From assembly GCA_025359045.1 (NCBI GenBank), contig JANYHN010000051.1:42959-106958 (forward strand): a stretch of DNA of 64,000 nt, given 5' to 3'. The position numbers and the translations under genes are program-made. Positions 45,233 to 54,445 of the stretch are shown piece by piece. The DNA is from Hyphomicrobiales bacterium (GTDB lineage Bacteria; Pseudomonadota; Alphaproteobacteria; Rhizobiales; Aestuariivirgaceae). The stretch's first letter is position 1, and each line of letters opens with the position of its first letter. The notes under the pieces were generated by a model. The model saw only the letters and a list, made by a program, of their open reading frames with translations. It did not search any database and was not told the DNA's origin.

Positions 45233-46369
45233 CTAAACGACCTTGGCATTTTCCATCATTTTACCACCACATGCATCGTGCAAGATAAAGCCCTCAGTGG
45301 CCTCTACGGGTGCGCGCCATGGTGCTTTTTCGAGGGTTTCAAGCGTGTGGCGATAGCCCGCTTCCCAACGTTGCTTGATACCATCTGGGCTAAAATCAGC
45401 ATCCTTCAGATGATCTTCGTTGGGCAGCGTAGGTGCAAGCAAGCGCACAACATGCATTCGTGTGAAACAGCCATATGATGTGAGTTCTTTAACAGCCGCA
45501 GTTTTGCGCAATTCCTCCGGAATCATTTTGCCTAATTCAGCAACCACGTGTCGCAATTTATGGAGTTGTCGTTGCCGCTTGATTTGCGATGTGGCGCGGC
45601 TGGAATATTGAACGTCCTTCTGGCGGTTCATCACCTGCCACATGGTTTCCGGCTCTTCACCTTCTGGGTTCCAGATGTGAACCGCAAACACTAAAGAGTT
45701 GCGCCGCGGATTATCGTCAAATACGATTTCAGCAGGCGTGTTCGATAAAATTCCACCATCCCAATAAAGCTCGCCGTCAATCCGCACGGCTGGAAATGCA
45801 GGCGGCAATGCACCTGATGCCATCACATGCTCAACTGCCAGCGGCATATCACGGCTGTCAAAATAACGCATTTCGCTTTTACGCACCGATGATGCACCGA
45901 CAGTCAGCCGAGTTTGCCCTTTTGAAAGAACATCAAAATCGATAAGTTCGTTAAGTGTCTCACGCAACGGATCAACCGAGTAGTACCCTGCATTTTCCGC
46001 ACCCAGAGGAACATGCGGCCCCAGAAAAGCAGAGAGGTTAGGACGGAAGAAAGAAGGCAAACCCATGCCAATGGTGTGCATGTTTCGCGCCATATTGCCG
46101 AGCCACTGTGATGGCACGCCAAAAATATCCTTCTGTTCAACACGGCTCCAAAATTCGCGGAGCCGGTCGAGGCGATTTTCCACCTTGTTACCAGCTAAAA
46201 TAGCAGCATTGATTGCTCCGATTGATGTGCCGATAATCCAATCAGGATCGATACCGGCCTCATGCAGGGCTTGATAAACACCGCCTTGATAGGCTCCAAG
46301 TGCGCCGCCGCCTTGCAAAACCAGAACAGTCTGTCCTAACGCCTTAATCTCAGTTTTCAACGCACTCAC
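45233..46369 (-). CDS. Patatin-like phospholipase with DUF3734 domain
   Basis: 378-residue lipid hydrolase: oxyanion GGGALGAYQGG, nucleophile elbow GTSIGA (Gly-x-Ser-x-Gly), catalytic aspartate in YWDGGILSNTP; the C-terminal third matches DUF3734. I use the GTG at 46369 because AGGAGA is 6 bases upstream. Conserved next to bdhA in alphaproteobacteria and thought to act in polyhydroxybutyrate or membrane lipid turnover; the true substrate is unknown. It is 10 bases downstream of the DUF302 gene. Confidence 0.9.
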   Translation of the reverse strand: MSALKTEIKALGQTVLVLQGGGALGAYQGGVYQALHEAGIDPDWIIGTSIGAINAAILAGNKVENRLDRLREFWSRVEQKDIFGVPSQWLGNMARNMHTIGMGLPSFFRPNLSAFLGPHVPLGAENAGYYSVDPLRETLNELIDFDVLSKGQTRLTVGASSVRKSEMRYFDSRDMPLAVEHVMASGALPPAFPAVRIDGELYWDGGILSNTPAEIVFDDNPRRNSLVFAVHIWNPEGEEPETMWQVMNRQKDVQYSSRATSQIKRQRQLHKLRHVVAELGKMIPEELRKTAAVKELTSYGCFTRMHVVRLLAPTLPNEDHLKDADFSPDGIKQRWEAGYRHTLETLEKAPWRAPVEATEGFILHDACGGKMMENAKVV

Positions 46370-46379
46370 TTTTAGTCTC

Positions 46380-46910
46380 CTATTCGCTGCAATCAGCAAC
46401 TTTCTTACAATCGGCAATCGATGACATGATTGACATCACCACCTCGGTCGCTTTGGCAAATTGTTCATCGCGATTGGTGATGCCGTAGCGCTTGGCCACC
46501 CATTTCCAATCTTGATAAACTGCCCAAACTTTTCCTTGGCTGTCCTGCTTCACCAAAACGCGAACCGGCCAATCCATGCCGCTATCTGGCTGAGAGGTGA
46601 GAAACAAAATGCCCAAAGGCGGATTGCCAAACATCACCATTGTTGATGGTGGCAATTCAATGCCAGCGTCCTTTGCCAGTTTGGCTTGGTCGATTGTTGC
46701 AAAGAACTTGATGCCCTTCGTTTCAACATCGGCCTTGATGCGCTTGGCCGTCTCTTCAACGGAATAAGCACTGCGCGTATGGATCAAGCCATTGCCAGTC
46801 AAAGTCACAGACTCTGCCATGACGGCCACTGGCGCAGAAAACCCCAAAACCACCGCGAGTAATGCTGATTTCAACAGCGTCAGCCTACTCAAATATTTTT
46901 TCTTGTGCAT
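46380..46910 (-). CDS. Secreted DUF302 protein
   Basis: 176 residues with a clear signal peptide (cleavage after AVMA) and a DUF302 domain (SVEETAKRIKADVETKGIKFFATIDQAKLAKDAG; MVMFGNPPLGILFL). A C-terminal pair of cysteines (ADCKKVADC) may form a disulphide. DUF302 proteins are periplasmic or membrane-linked with no clear function. It heads the minus-strand group DUF302-patatin-bdhA-MFS. Confidence 0.85.
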   Translation of the reverse strand: MHKKKYLSRLTLLKSALLAVVLGFSAPVAVMAESVTLTGNGLIHTRSAYSVEETAKRIKADVETKGIKFFATIDQAKLAKDAGIELPPSTMVMFGNPPLGILFLTSQPDSGMDWPVRVLVKQDSQGKVWAVYQDWKWVAKRYGITNRDEQFAKATEVVMSIMSSIADCKKVADCSE

Positions 46911-47049
46911 GTCATCACCTTTGATCGATTTTGTATTTCAGTTTCATGTCGCATGCAGTGACGAGACATCTGATCTCGTAAGAACTTAAGCCAGAAGCTT
47001 GCGTGCGGAGCAAATCACCATTGCAGATTTGCTGGAACGTTTCCGTGAA

Positions 47050-47075
47050 CTCGCCGCGCAAATCGGCGCAGCGAG
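47050..47075 (-). other. Stable hairpin flanked by a direct repeat
   Basis: On the minus strand CTCGCTGCGC pairs with GCGCGGCGAG (one G-U) around a 6-base loop, 19 bases after the cupin stop codon. There is no T run, so it is not a standard terminator. A 7-base direct repeat CGTGAAC (47044-47050, 47076-47082, plus strand) brackets it. Confidence 0.35.
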
Positions 47076-47093
47076 CGTGAACAGATTTGTAAA

Positions 47094-47570
47094 TTACATC
47101 ATGTCGTGTGTTTCAACCATCGCTGGAGGCAGAAGATCAGAAGACAGGATGATCGTTGGCTTGGTTGAATCGTTGCGCCACCAATGGGAGAGATCAGCAC
47201 CAAACTCTGCAGTCACGTCACCAGCCTTGTGGAGCAATGGAACTTTGCAAGTTGTTCGATATTCAGTAATCTCACCTTCAAGAATATAAATGTTCGCGGC
47301 GCGAATATCATGCTTATGCAATGGAACGATTCCGCCTGGCTGCACAACAAGCTTGCGTACACGCAGCATGAACCCTTTGAAAGCCTTGCCCTTGGATGAG
47401 AGGTCGACGCTAGAAATCACATCATCAGTCACGTCCTTTGCTTTGGTTTCACCTGGCAAGAAGGCACCCTTGGTCATCTGGTCTTTCGGGCAATCACCTG
47501 CAAAAACTTGCGTCGATGCTGTAATAAGCAGAGCCGCAGCAATTGCAGTTTTCAATACAACTTTATTCAT
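47094..47570 (-). CDS. Secreted cupin protein
   Basis: 158 residues: signal peptide (MNKVVLKTAIAAALLITAS..VFA) then a cupin barrel with PGGIVPLHKHDIRAANIYILEGE, the histidine-containing motif 1; the second motif is weak. AAGGAAG precedes the ATG at 47570. Function is unassigned; similar proteins bind metals or small molecules in the periplasm. It follows the phasin gene by about 90 bases. Confidence 0.85.
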   Translation of the reverse strand: MNKVVLKTAIAAALLITASTQVFAGDCPKDQMTKGAFLPGETKAKDVTDDVISSVDLSSKGKAFKGFMLRVRKLVVQPGGIVPLHKHDIRAANIYILEGEITEYRTTCKVPLLHKAGDVTAEFGADLSHWWRNDSTKPTIILSSDLLPPAMVETHDMM

Positions 47571-47659
47571 ATCAAACTTCCTTTTGTTAGAAATAGTATT
47601 ATTCAAAATTTGGGTATCTCGATGCTTCAAGAGCGAAGACAATATTTCGGTGCCATTTT

Positions 47660-48055
47660 TTATTTAGGCAACGACACATCCATAATCCGTGCAACCAGAT
47701 CCTTGGACCATTCTACGCTGCGTCTGGCTGTTTCTGTCCAATGGCGCATAGCGGCGTCAGCATATTGCTGTTGCATTTTGGCAAGCGCGTTCATGTCGGC
47801 TGGCATGCTTGAGCCCGAAACCATTTTGCTGAACTCTTCTTGAGCAGAACTGGCAGCAGCACTTTGCTGAGCGCTCAAATCAACAATTTTGCGACTCACA
47901 ATTTCGTTGATCTCGGTTGAATAATTTACGGTCTTCACAAACTGCGCGGCAAGATTGTTCAATGTTTCGCTTTGCAGCTCCAGCATTTTGCCTGCTGTGT
48001 CGCTCACTGTTTTGTTTGTATCTTCAGGTATGGCTTTGTCGGTTACTTTCGGCAT
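47660..48055 (-). CDS. Phasin family protein
   Basis: 131-residue amphipathic helical protein with the phasin fold: AAQFVKTVNYSTEINEIVSRKIVDLSAQQ and MNALAKMQQQYADAAMRHWTETARR. It would coat polyhydroxybutyrate granules. I use the ATG at 48055 (MPKVTDK), for which CAGGAAAA is well placed; an ATG at 48061 would be too near. It lies with bdhA and patatin, forming a polyhydroxybutyrate-linked group. Confidence 0.88.
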   Translation of the reverse strand: MPKVTDKAIPEDTNKTVSDTAGKMLELQSETLNNLAAQFVKTVNYSTEINEIVSRKIVDLSAQQSAAASSAQEEFSKMVSGSSMPADMNALAKMQQQYADAAMRHWTETARRSVEWSKDLVARIMDVSLPK

Positions 48056-48188
48056 TCTCATTTTCCTGTCTATCCCAGATGATAATCGGCCACATTCATG
48101 GCTTTCACTGACGATAGACTATGAGTTGACAATGCAATGCGGAACAACCTTTTGGGTATCGTTTCGCTCTAGTTCAGGCATGGGAGAA

Positions 48189-49064
48189 TTAGAAAGCTAC
48201 GCCCGAAACGAATTTTGCAGCTGATTGGTTAGCCATCGTGCAGGCTGCAAAGATGTCGGCACCATTTGCCATTGCGTTCCCCAACACGCCAATAAAGCAA
48301 TCGCCTGCACCATGAGTCGATTTAACGACAATTTTATAAGGTTCAATAAAATGCGTGGTCTGAGCTTTGGTCTGAAAAACAAGCCCAAGGACACCCAGTG
48401 TGATGATCACATCTTGCCCATGGCGCGCCAGCTTTGGCAAGGCGTTGAATGCAGAGGCTTCGTCGCTCACGATCGTGCCACTCATCATCTCCGCCTCAAC
48501 CCGGTTCACAACAAGAACGTCAATCAAACTCAGCAATTCTTCCGATATAATCCGTGCTGGCGCCGCATTCAAAATAACTTGCCCCCCACTTATTTTTGCC
48601 GCTCGGGCCGCGGCGATGTTGACGGCTTCGGGGATCTCATTCTGCAAGATTAAAACTTTTGCACCTGCGAGTGTCTGCCAAGCTTCGGCTGCTTTTTCTG
48701 GGGACAGTCCCAAATTTGATCCTGAAATAATGACAGCCCCATACTCTCCCGAACTCTCAACAATTGCCACGCTCATCCCAGTTCCACGGACAGCATCAAT
48801 AGATACATGATCAATGCTAATGGAATTGAAGGCCAGATTTGCAGTCAGGGTTTGACCAAAATCATCATCACCAACTCGGCCAATCATTGCCGTGCGCGCG
48901 CCTGATTTCGCGGCCATTATAGCTTGGTTGCCACCCTTGCCACCGCAGATTTTTTTCCAAGCGGTGCCGGGAACAGTTTCATCAAGTCGCGGCAGATGCG
49001 GCGAGTCAACAACGATATCAAGATGCAGGCTGCCACAGACGATGACGTCAAATGCTGGAGTCAT
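48189..49064 (-). CDS. PfkB-family sugar kinase (ribokinase-like)
   Basis: 291-residue ribokinase-family kinase: GGKGGNQAIMAAKSG substrate motif and the catalytic base motif THGAGDCFIGVLGNA (Gly-Ala-Gly-Asp). It would phosphorylate a sugar in the cytoplasm. It follows the TIM-barrel gene by 38 bases and a hydroxyacid dehydrogenase gene further upstream, so these three may form one catabolic operon. Specific sugar unknown. Confidence 0.9.
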   Translation of the reverse strand: MTPAFDVIVCGSLHLDIVVDSPHLPRLDETVPGTAWKKICGGKGGNQAIMAAKSGARTAMIGRVGDDDFGQTLTANLAFNSISIDHVSIDAVRGTGMSVAIVESSGEYGAVIISGSNLGLSPEKAAEAWQTLAGAKVLILQNEIPEAVNIAAARAAKISGGQVILNAAPARIISEELLSLIDVLVVNRVEAEMMSGTIVSDEASAFNALPKLARHGQDVIITLGVLGLVFQTKAQTTHFIEPYKIVVKSTHGAGDCFIGVLGNAMANGADIFAACTMANQSAAKFVSGVAF

Positions 49065-49102
49065 GACCGTCCTTCATCAAACGCAACATTTTTATTTACC
49101 CT

Positions 49103-50101
49103 TCAAATCCCAAACAACGCGGCCTGCACGATGGTCTGGCTCGACACTGCATCCTGTCTCAGAATTGCGCTTGCTAAAAACTCATTATCCTTCAATTTTT
49201 GAACCACGCGTTTCATTGCCTCCACAACTGCAATATTGCCAGAACACTCAGCAATGGGATCCAGTCCCGTAATGTCAGGGAACGTATCGAAATAAATTGC
49301 AGCATCATAACCAATGCGGTCGAGCACATAAAGCAACTCGATGGTTTGAATGGGATGTACCGTACCTACCATCAAGCCATCATCGCGCTTACCATACCCA
49401 TCATTCAAATGAACGCCGAGCAATCTTGAATGGCGTTGAATCAAGCTTGCTGCATAGGCTGGCATTTCGTCAGCATAAAGCACATGCGCAAAATCGAGCG
49501 TCACGCCGGTGTTCTTTCGGTCAACATCTTTGATCGCTAACAAAGTTGTGGCAACATCCGGCATCAGACTAAAGGAACGCGGCTCATTTGGTTTGTATTC
49601 GATGCTGATATCAATTGCCGAATTATGATCTGCAACCTCACGAATTGCCTCGATTGTATGGTCCCATAAGCGGTCATAGTCAGCTTGGAAGGAATAATCG
49701 AAACCATCTTGCCCCATCCAAAGGGTCATCAAGTTGCCACCGCATTTGGCAAGTGAATCCAAACCCCTCTTTGTCAGATCAATGGCTTCACGGCGCACTT
49801 TTTCGTCAGGGTTGGTAAAGGCCCCGATCTTAAAACCGGGATTGCTGTAGTAGCGCATTGCAAAGCCATTTAGTGAAATATCAAGAGTATGTAATTTGTC
49901 TGTCATTTCGCTTTCTGTATAACCTTCGAGGTGATCTGGGTAATTGAGATCAACAGCTGAAAGGCTTTTTACTTTTGCAGCACGTTCCAGCACATCGAAT
50001 GTTGTAATTTTGCCATTCTTGCCCGGCCAATATTGCGCGGCGTTGACCCTGAAAGAGTTCAACCTTGTGGCATATTGATTGAGGCTGGTGTGTGACTTCA
50101 A
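49103..50101 (-). CDS. Xylose isomerase-like TIM-barrel protein
   Basis: 332-residue TIM-barrel of the AP endonuclease 2/xylose isomerase-like family (sugar phosphate isomerase/epimerase). Metal-binding features are IDISIEYKPNEPRS (Glu), GVTLDFAHVLYADEM (Asp, His), LLGVHLNDGYGKRDDGL (His), and IYFDTFPD. It likely isomerises or epimerises a ketose; exact substrate unknown. It is 33 bases after the hydroxyacid dehydrogenase gene and 38 bases before the PfkB kinase. Confidence 0.87.
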   Translation of the reverse strand: MKSHTSLNQYATRLNSFRVNAAQYWPGKNGKITTFDVLERAAKVKSLSAVDLNYPDHLEGYTESEMTDKLHTLDISLNGFAMRYYSNPGFKIGAFTNPDEKVRREAIDLTKRGLDSLAKCGGNLMTLWMGQDGFDYSFQADYDRLWDHTIEAIREVADHNSAIDISIEYKPNEPRSFSLMPDVATTLLAIKDVDRKNTGVTLDFAHVLYADEMPAYAASLIQRHSRLLGVHLNDGYGKRDDGLMVGTVHPIQTIELLYVLDRIGYDAAIYFDTFPDITGLDPIAECSGNIAVVEAMKRVVQKLKDNEFLASAILRQDAVSSQTIVQAALFGI

Positions 50102-50134
50102 CGTTTAAACTCCCATTTCTAAACTACACAGATT

Positions 50135-51154
50135 TCAAGTCATATCAACTGGCTTGCTGCGAAAGCGCTTTACGGTTTCGGGCAAGGCCTTACGGCACAC
50201 CACTGGTGGCAAACCTTTCAAGATCAATTCCACATCGGCCACGGCTTGCCTACCAATTTCAAATAAAGCTTCGGGCATGCCACCCGTGCGGTGGGCCGAC
50301 AGCAACAATCCATCGATGTCGCGTACCGGATCACCCTTGGCCACAGGTTCAACAGGAAACACGTCGGTTGCAGCTCTGAATTTTCCGTTTTGCACATATT
50401 CAATAAGTGCTGGAAAATCCACAACAGCTGCCCTGCTCATCAGCAAAAATATCGCGTCGCTCCTGATCAGCGAAAGTTCTTTGCGGCCAAGGAAGCCTTG
50501 GTTTTCAGATGTCACACCTGCAAATACGAGGATCACTTTACTTTGCGACAGCAACTGGTTTAGCCCAACAGATTTGCAGCCTGCCCTCTCCAACACATAA
50601 TCTGGCACCCAAGGGTCATACACGTTGACTTCACAATGAAATGGCGCGATCAATTTATGAAATGAACGTGCAAGATCGCCATAGCCAATAAGGCCAATTG
50701 AAGCCCCACGCAAACTGAAGCTTCCTATATTACCGTCCAGCCCGTAAGCTTCACGTCCAAGCCTAAAATCACGGTCTGCCTTGGTAATCCCGCGTGCCAG
50801 ATCAATGGTCATGCCTAAAGCAGATTCTGCAACTGAATCCGCGAAAGCTGATGCAGGTGTCAGCACATGAATACCATTGGCAAAGCAATAATCATAATCA
50901 ATCGCGTCGGTAAAATTAGTTTCAACGTCAATTATTGCTTTCAGATTTTTGGCGCGTTGCAAGCGCTCGCGCGGAAGCCTCGTCTGCCCCATGATGATAC
51001 TCACTTCGGCCAAATATTTATCAACCATCTCATCAGGCATTCGGCCATTTTCATGGATGATGAGCTGCCCAAGGCTTTCAAGTTTAGCACGGGTCACAGA
51101 ATCGCAGATCAGATCGAGCGTGCGGGGCAGTGGATCAATTAAAATGGTTGGCAT
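50135..51154 (-). CDS. D-isomer-specific 2-hydroxyacid dehydrogenase
   Basis: 339 residues: NAD-binding motif GASIGLIGYGDLARSF (Gly-x-Gly-x-x-Ala) and the catalytic set Arg (LMSRAAVVD), Glu (VFPVEPVA) and His (LLSAHRTGG). It reduces a 2-oxo acid or oxidises a 2-hydroxy acid with NAD(P)H. First of three minus-strand genes (dehydrogenase, TIM-barrel, kinase), divergent from the SDR gene. Confidence 0.9.
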   Translation of the reverse strand: MPTILIDPLPRTLDLICDSVTRAKLESLGQLIIHENGRMPDEMVDKYLAEVSIIMGQTRLPRERLQRAKNLKAIIDVETNFTDAIDYDYCFANGIHVLTPASAFADSVAESALGMTIDLARGITKADRDFRLGREAYGLDGNIGSFSLRGASIGLIGYGDLARSFHKLIAPFHCEVNVYDPWVPDYVLERAGCKSVGLNQLLSQSKVILVFAGVTSENQGFLGRKELSLIRSDAIFLLMSRAAVVDFPALIEYVQNGKFRAATDVFPVEPVAKGDPVRDIDGLLLSAHRTGGMPEALFEIGRQAVADVELILKGLPPVVCRKALPETVKRFRSKPVDMT

Positions 51155-51210
51155 TGTGCTTCCTTTTCGTCAGTGTTGACTTGTAAGAAATCTCAAGCGA
51201 ACGTCAAGCC

Positions 51211-51969
51211 ATGTCAACGGATCTGTTTTCACTGCGCGGTAAAAATGCTTTAGTCACTGGTGCTGGCAGCGGCATAGGGCGTGCCATTGCGATTGGACTT
51301 GCCGAAGCTGGAGCTGATGTTGCGGTTGCAGGCCGAAACATCGAAGCGCTTAATGATTGCGCGCAAACCATTCGTCAGTTTGGCCGCAACGCCACCGTTG
51401 TCGCTATAGACGTGTCAGACGTGGCCAGCTGTCGTAAGGGCGTTGCTGAAGCGGCACACACTCTTGGCGGGCTTGATATTCTTGTCAACAACGCTGGCGT
51501 GGAGGAAGTTTGTCCTTCTCTCGAAGTCGAAGAAGCATTGTGGAACCGCATTCTCGATACCAATTTAAAGGGCGCATTCTTTATGGCGCAAGCTGCCGCG
51601 CGCAAGATGAAAGGCGGCGTTATTCTTAATATTTGTTCGCTCACCTCTGAGCGTGGCATCCCTACAGCCGTTCCCTATGGTTCATCAAAATCGGGGCTGG
51701 CTGGCATGACGCGTGCGTTAGCAGTTGAGTGGTCATCCATCGGTATCCGGGTCAACGCGTTGGAGCCAGGTTATTTCCGTACATCACTAACCGAGACCTT
51801 CTACCAAAATGCCACATGGCAACAAGCGATGTTGGCCAATATCCCTATGCAACGCTTTGGTGAGATGAATGACCTTGTAGGCGCCAGTGTTTTTCTTTGC
51901 TCTGGCGCTGCAAGTTATATTACAGGTGTTTGTCTTCCCGTTGATGGCGGCACTCTCGCTTCTTTATGA
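51211..51969 (+). CDS. Short-chain dehydrogenase/reductase
   Basis: 252-residue SDR: cofactor motif VTGAGSGIGRAIA, NNAG motif LVNNAGVEEV, catalytic Ser-Tyr-Lys (NICSLTSERGIPTAVPYGSSKSG), C-terminal VCLPVDGGT. It would oxidise or reduce a polyol or ketose. It is 12 bases upstream of the HisD-like gene, likely co-transcribed; together they may oxidise an alcohol to an acid through two dehydrogenations. Confidence 0.9.
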   Translation: MSTDLFSLRGKNALVTGAGSGIGRAIAIGLAEAGADVAVAGRNIEALNDCAQTIRQFGRNATVVAIDVSDVASCRKGVAEAAHTLGGLDILVNNAGVEEVCPSLEVEEALWNRILDTNLKGAFFMAQAAARKMKGGVILNICSLTSERGIPTAVPYGSSKSGLAGMTRALAVEWSSIGIRVNALEPGYFRTSLTETFYQNATWQQAMLANIPMQRFGEMNDLVGASVFLCSGAASYITGVCLPVDGGTLASL

Positions 51970-51981
51970 TTTGGAATTGTT

Positions 51982-53316
51982 ATGACCCTTAAAATCAATT
52001 TCCACGAATTAGCTAAACTTTCTGCCGCTGAACGCGCCAAACTGCATCAGCGCACAGAAACTGACCTGTCAGCATTTGAAACCAAAGTGCGCCCGATTAT
52101 TGATGCCGTTCGCGCCGAAGGCGATGAAGCATTGGCGCGTTTTGCGCGTGAGTTTGATAAAGCCCCTGTGCAAGCCTCAGAAATTGCAGCCACGCAAGCA
52201 GATTTTGCCGCAGCCGAAAAATCGCTCGACCCTAAAGTGCGCGAGGCTATGGAATTTGCAGCTTATTCCATCCGCAAATTCCACCAGGACCAAATGCCCG
52301 AAGAAATGTGGCTCCATGAAATCAGGCCCGGTGCGTTTGCTGGCGATCGCTCGCGCCCAATACCTTCGGTTGCATGTTATATTCCACGCGGAAAAGGTTC
52401 GTTCCCATCGGTTGCTTTGATGACCGCAATTCCAGCACATGTGGCTGGCGTCAAAGAGGTTATCATCATCACGCCGCCCGGCCCCAGCGGGAAAATCGAC
52501 GATGCCACATTGGTGGCTGCGCGCATGGCTGGCGTGAGCAAAGTGTTCAAAGCCGGTGGTGCGCAGGGTATTGCGGCTGTGGCTTATGGTACACAGACCG
52601 TTCCTAGAGTTGCCAAAGTCATCGGCCCGGGCAGCCCATGGGTTGGAGCGGCCAAGCGCTTGGTTTCGCACGTCTTGGATACAGGCTCGCCCGCTGGCCC
52701 CAGCGAAGTGATTATTTTTGCTGACGATAGCATAAATGGTGCGCTTGCTGGGCTCGATCTTTTAATCGAGTCTGAACACGGGCCTGATAGCTCTGCCTAT
52801 CTCGTCACCTGGAGCAGGCGCGTGGCTGAACAGGCACTGGCGGCTATTCCTGATTATTGGAAGCAGATGAGCGAACAACGTGTTTCGTTTTCATCAACTG
52901 TGTTAAGCGGCCCGATTGGCGGCATCGTTTTGGCGCGCGATGAAGAAGATGCCATTGCGTTTTGCAATGAATATGCAGCAGAGCATTTGGAAGTTTTGTC
53001 CAAAGAACCATTTGCATATCTTGGTCGCCTTGAACATGCGGGAGAAATTTTGCTTGGCGAACATACACCCACCACGCTCGGCAATTATGTGATTGGCCCC
53101 AACCACGTGCTGCCCACAAGTGGCTGGGCGCGCACTGCGTCGGCTGTTTCGGTATTTGATTTCTTGAAGCGCAATTCCATCGCATATGTAACAAGCAAGG
53201 GATATCCCGACCTCGCCAAACACGCTCACGCCCTTGCAACCTATGAAGGCTTTGATGGCCACGCCAATGCCGTTTCCGAACTTCGTAACAAGATTTTGAA
53301 GCTTCCAACGAACTGA
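51982..53316 (+). CDS. HisD-like zinc dehydrogenase paralogue
   Basis: 444 residues of the histidinol dehydrogenase fold. Conserved parts are YIPRGKGSFPSVALM, GGAQGIAAVAYGT and the catalytic Glu-His in EYAAEHLEV. Relative to true HisD, two zinc ligands differ: the Gln is Glu (LIESEHGPDS) and the Asp is Asn (LGNYVIGPNH); the two His (GPDS-preceding and DGHANAV) remain. So it is probably not a histidine-biosynthetic enzyme. HpsN, a sulfopropanediol dehydrogenase, is a HisD-like catabolic relative; the adjacent SDR and the sulfonate-type transporter fit such a role but do not prove it. Confidence 0.85.
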   Translation: MTLKINFHELAKLSAAERAKLHQRTETDLSAFETKVRPIIDAVRAEGDEALARFAREFDKAPVQASEIAATQADFAAAEKSLDPKVREAMEFAAYSIRKFHQDQMPEEMWLHEIRPGAFAGDRSRPIPSVACYIPRGKGSFPSVALMTAIPAHVAGVKEVIIITPPGPSGKIDDATLVAARMAGVSKVFKAGGAQGIAAVAYGTQTVPRVAKVIGPGSPWVGAAKRLVSHVLDTGSPAGPSEVIIFADDSINGALAGLDLLIESEHGPDSSAYLVTWSRRVAEQALAAIPDYWKQMSEQRVSFSSTVLSGPIGGIVLARDEEDAIAFCNEYAAEHLEVLSKEPFAYLGRLEHAGEILLGEHTPTTLGNYVIGPNHVLPTSGWARTASAVSVFDFLKRNSIAYVTSKGYPDLAKHAHALATYEGFDGHANAVSELRNKILKLPTN

Positions 53317-53320
53317 TTTT

Positions 53321-54331
53321 TTAAATGCGAATAAGCGTTTTGAGTCCTAAGACTTGGTTGGCCGCAATTTGCGTATAAGCAGTGGGAACGTCGTCTAAAG
53401 TAATTTCACGATCGATCAGTTGATAGATCATGCTGGCACAGGCTGGCAAAAGGGAAATGGCGTCTGGCATCTCATTCTGAAAGGCGTGACAGCCGATCAA
53501 AGCCAGTTCGCGTTCAACGAGTATGTTTGGATCGAACTCCATCTTCCCATGCGAAATGCCGACCAGCGCAATATTTGCGCCACTCGGCACGCAATTTAAT
53601 AGCATCTGCAATGCGTCGATACTTCCAGTGGCGTCGATGGCAGCGGTGAGCTTGCGGCCCTGCAAAAGTTCTTTGATGTGTTGGGCATTCAAAGTCGCAA
53701 CTTGCGCATTGGTCACATGCGCCACGCCTTCAACCCGCGCAGCATTGCGATCAACCACAACAACTGGGCCTTGATGTTGGTGCGCAAGAATTACTGCTGC
53801 CAAGCCTCCAATGGGGCCGCAACCAACAATCAGCACGGGTTCGTGAGGTGTGAGCCGCAAACGATTTATGGCGTGAAGTGCCACAGCAAAGGGCTCTGCC
53901 ATGGCTGCTATTTGAGGCGCAAGACCTGAGGGAATTTTGTGAAGCAATTTGGCGGGTAGATTTACATATTCTGCAAAGCAACCATCGCAAGCCTCACCGA
54001 TAAAACCTAGGGTTTTACAAAGATGGTTTTGGCCCCGTTGGCAGGCATCGCACTCGCCACACCAAAAACGGGAATCAGCAGCAATAAAATCGCCGATTTG
54101 AACATTTTCAACACCGGCACCCAGCGCCGTCACAACTCCGGTAAACTCATGGCCCGCGATAGAAGGAGAACGCGTAATCCATTGTCCCGTTTTAAAATTG
54201 TGAATATCCGAGCCGCATATTCCGGCCATGATGACTTTGAGGCTCGCCCAACCTGGCTCTGGAGGTGCCGGTGATGGAACATCCTCAACCCTCAAAACGC
54301 CTTTCTCGTATAGACGCACAGCTTTCATCAA
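53321..54331 (-). CDS. Zinc-dependent medium-chain alcohol dehydrogenase
   Basis: 336 residues: GroES-like domain with GICGSDIHNFKTG (catalytic Cys) and GHEFTGVV; structural zinc Cys cluster (FWCGECDACQRGQNHLC); NAD-binding VLIVGCGPIGGLAAVI. It resembles threonine/sorbitol-type dehydrogenases. It is convergent with the HisD-like gene, 4 bases apart, and divergent from the NitT/TauT-type transporter operon. Confidence 0.9.
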   Translation of the reverse strand: MMKAVRLYEKGVLRVEDVPSPAPPEPGWASLKVIMAGICGSDIHNFKTGQWITRSPSIAGHEFTGVVTALGAGVENVQIGDFIAADSRFWCGECDACQRGQNHLCKTLGFIGEACDGCFAEYVNLPAKLLHKIPSGLAPQIAAMAEPFAVALHAINRLRLTPHEPVLIVGCGPIGGLAAVILAHQHQGPVVVVDRNAARVEGVAHVTNAQVATLNAQHIKELLQGRKLTAAIDATGSIDALQMLLNCVPSGANIALVGISHGKMEFDPNILVERELALIGCHAFQNEMPDAISLLPACASMIYQLIDREITLDDVPTAYTQIAANQVLGLKTLIRI

Positions 54332-54445
54332 AAACCTTTCGCTTCAGTTCGTTCTATAGCCTCACTACAAAAAATGCAAAAAAGTTGACGCGCTTCGGAA
54401 TTTGCTATCAAGTCTAAGTTTAAAATTAAAAAGAGAGAGACGAAC

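Noticed and set aside
46999..47289. 96-codon plus-strand frame beginning MRAEQITIADLLERF
   Set aside because: Mostly antisense to the cupin gene; only a short helical start looks protein-like, no neighbour or ribosome site supports it.
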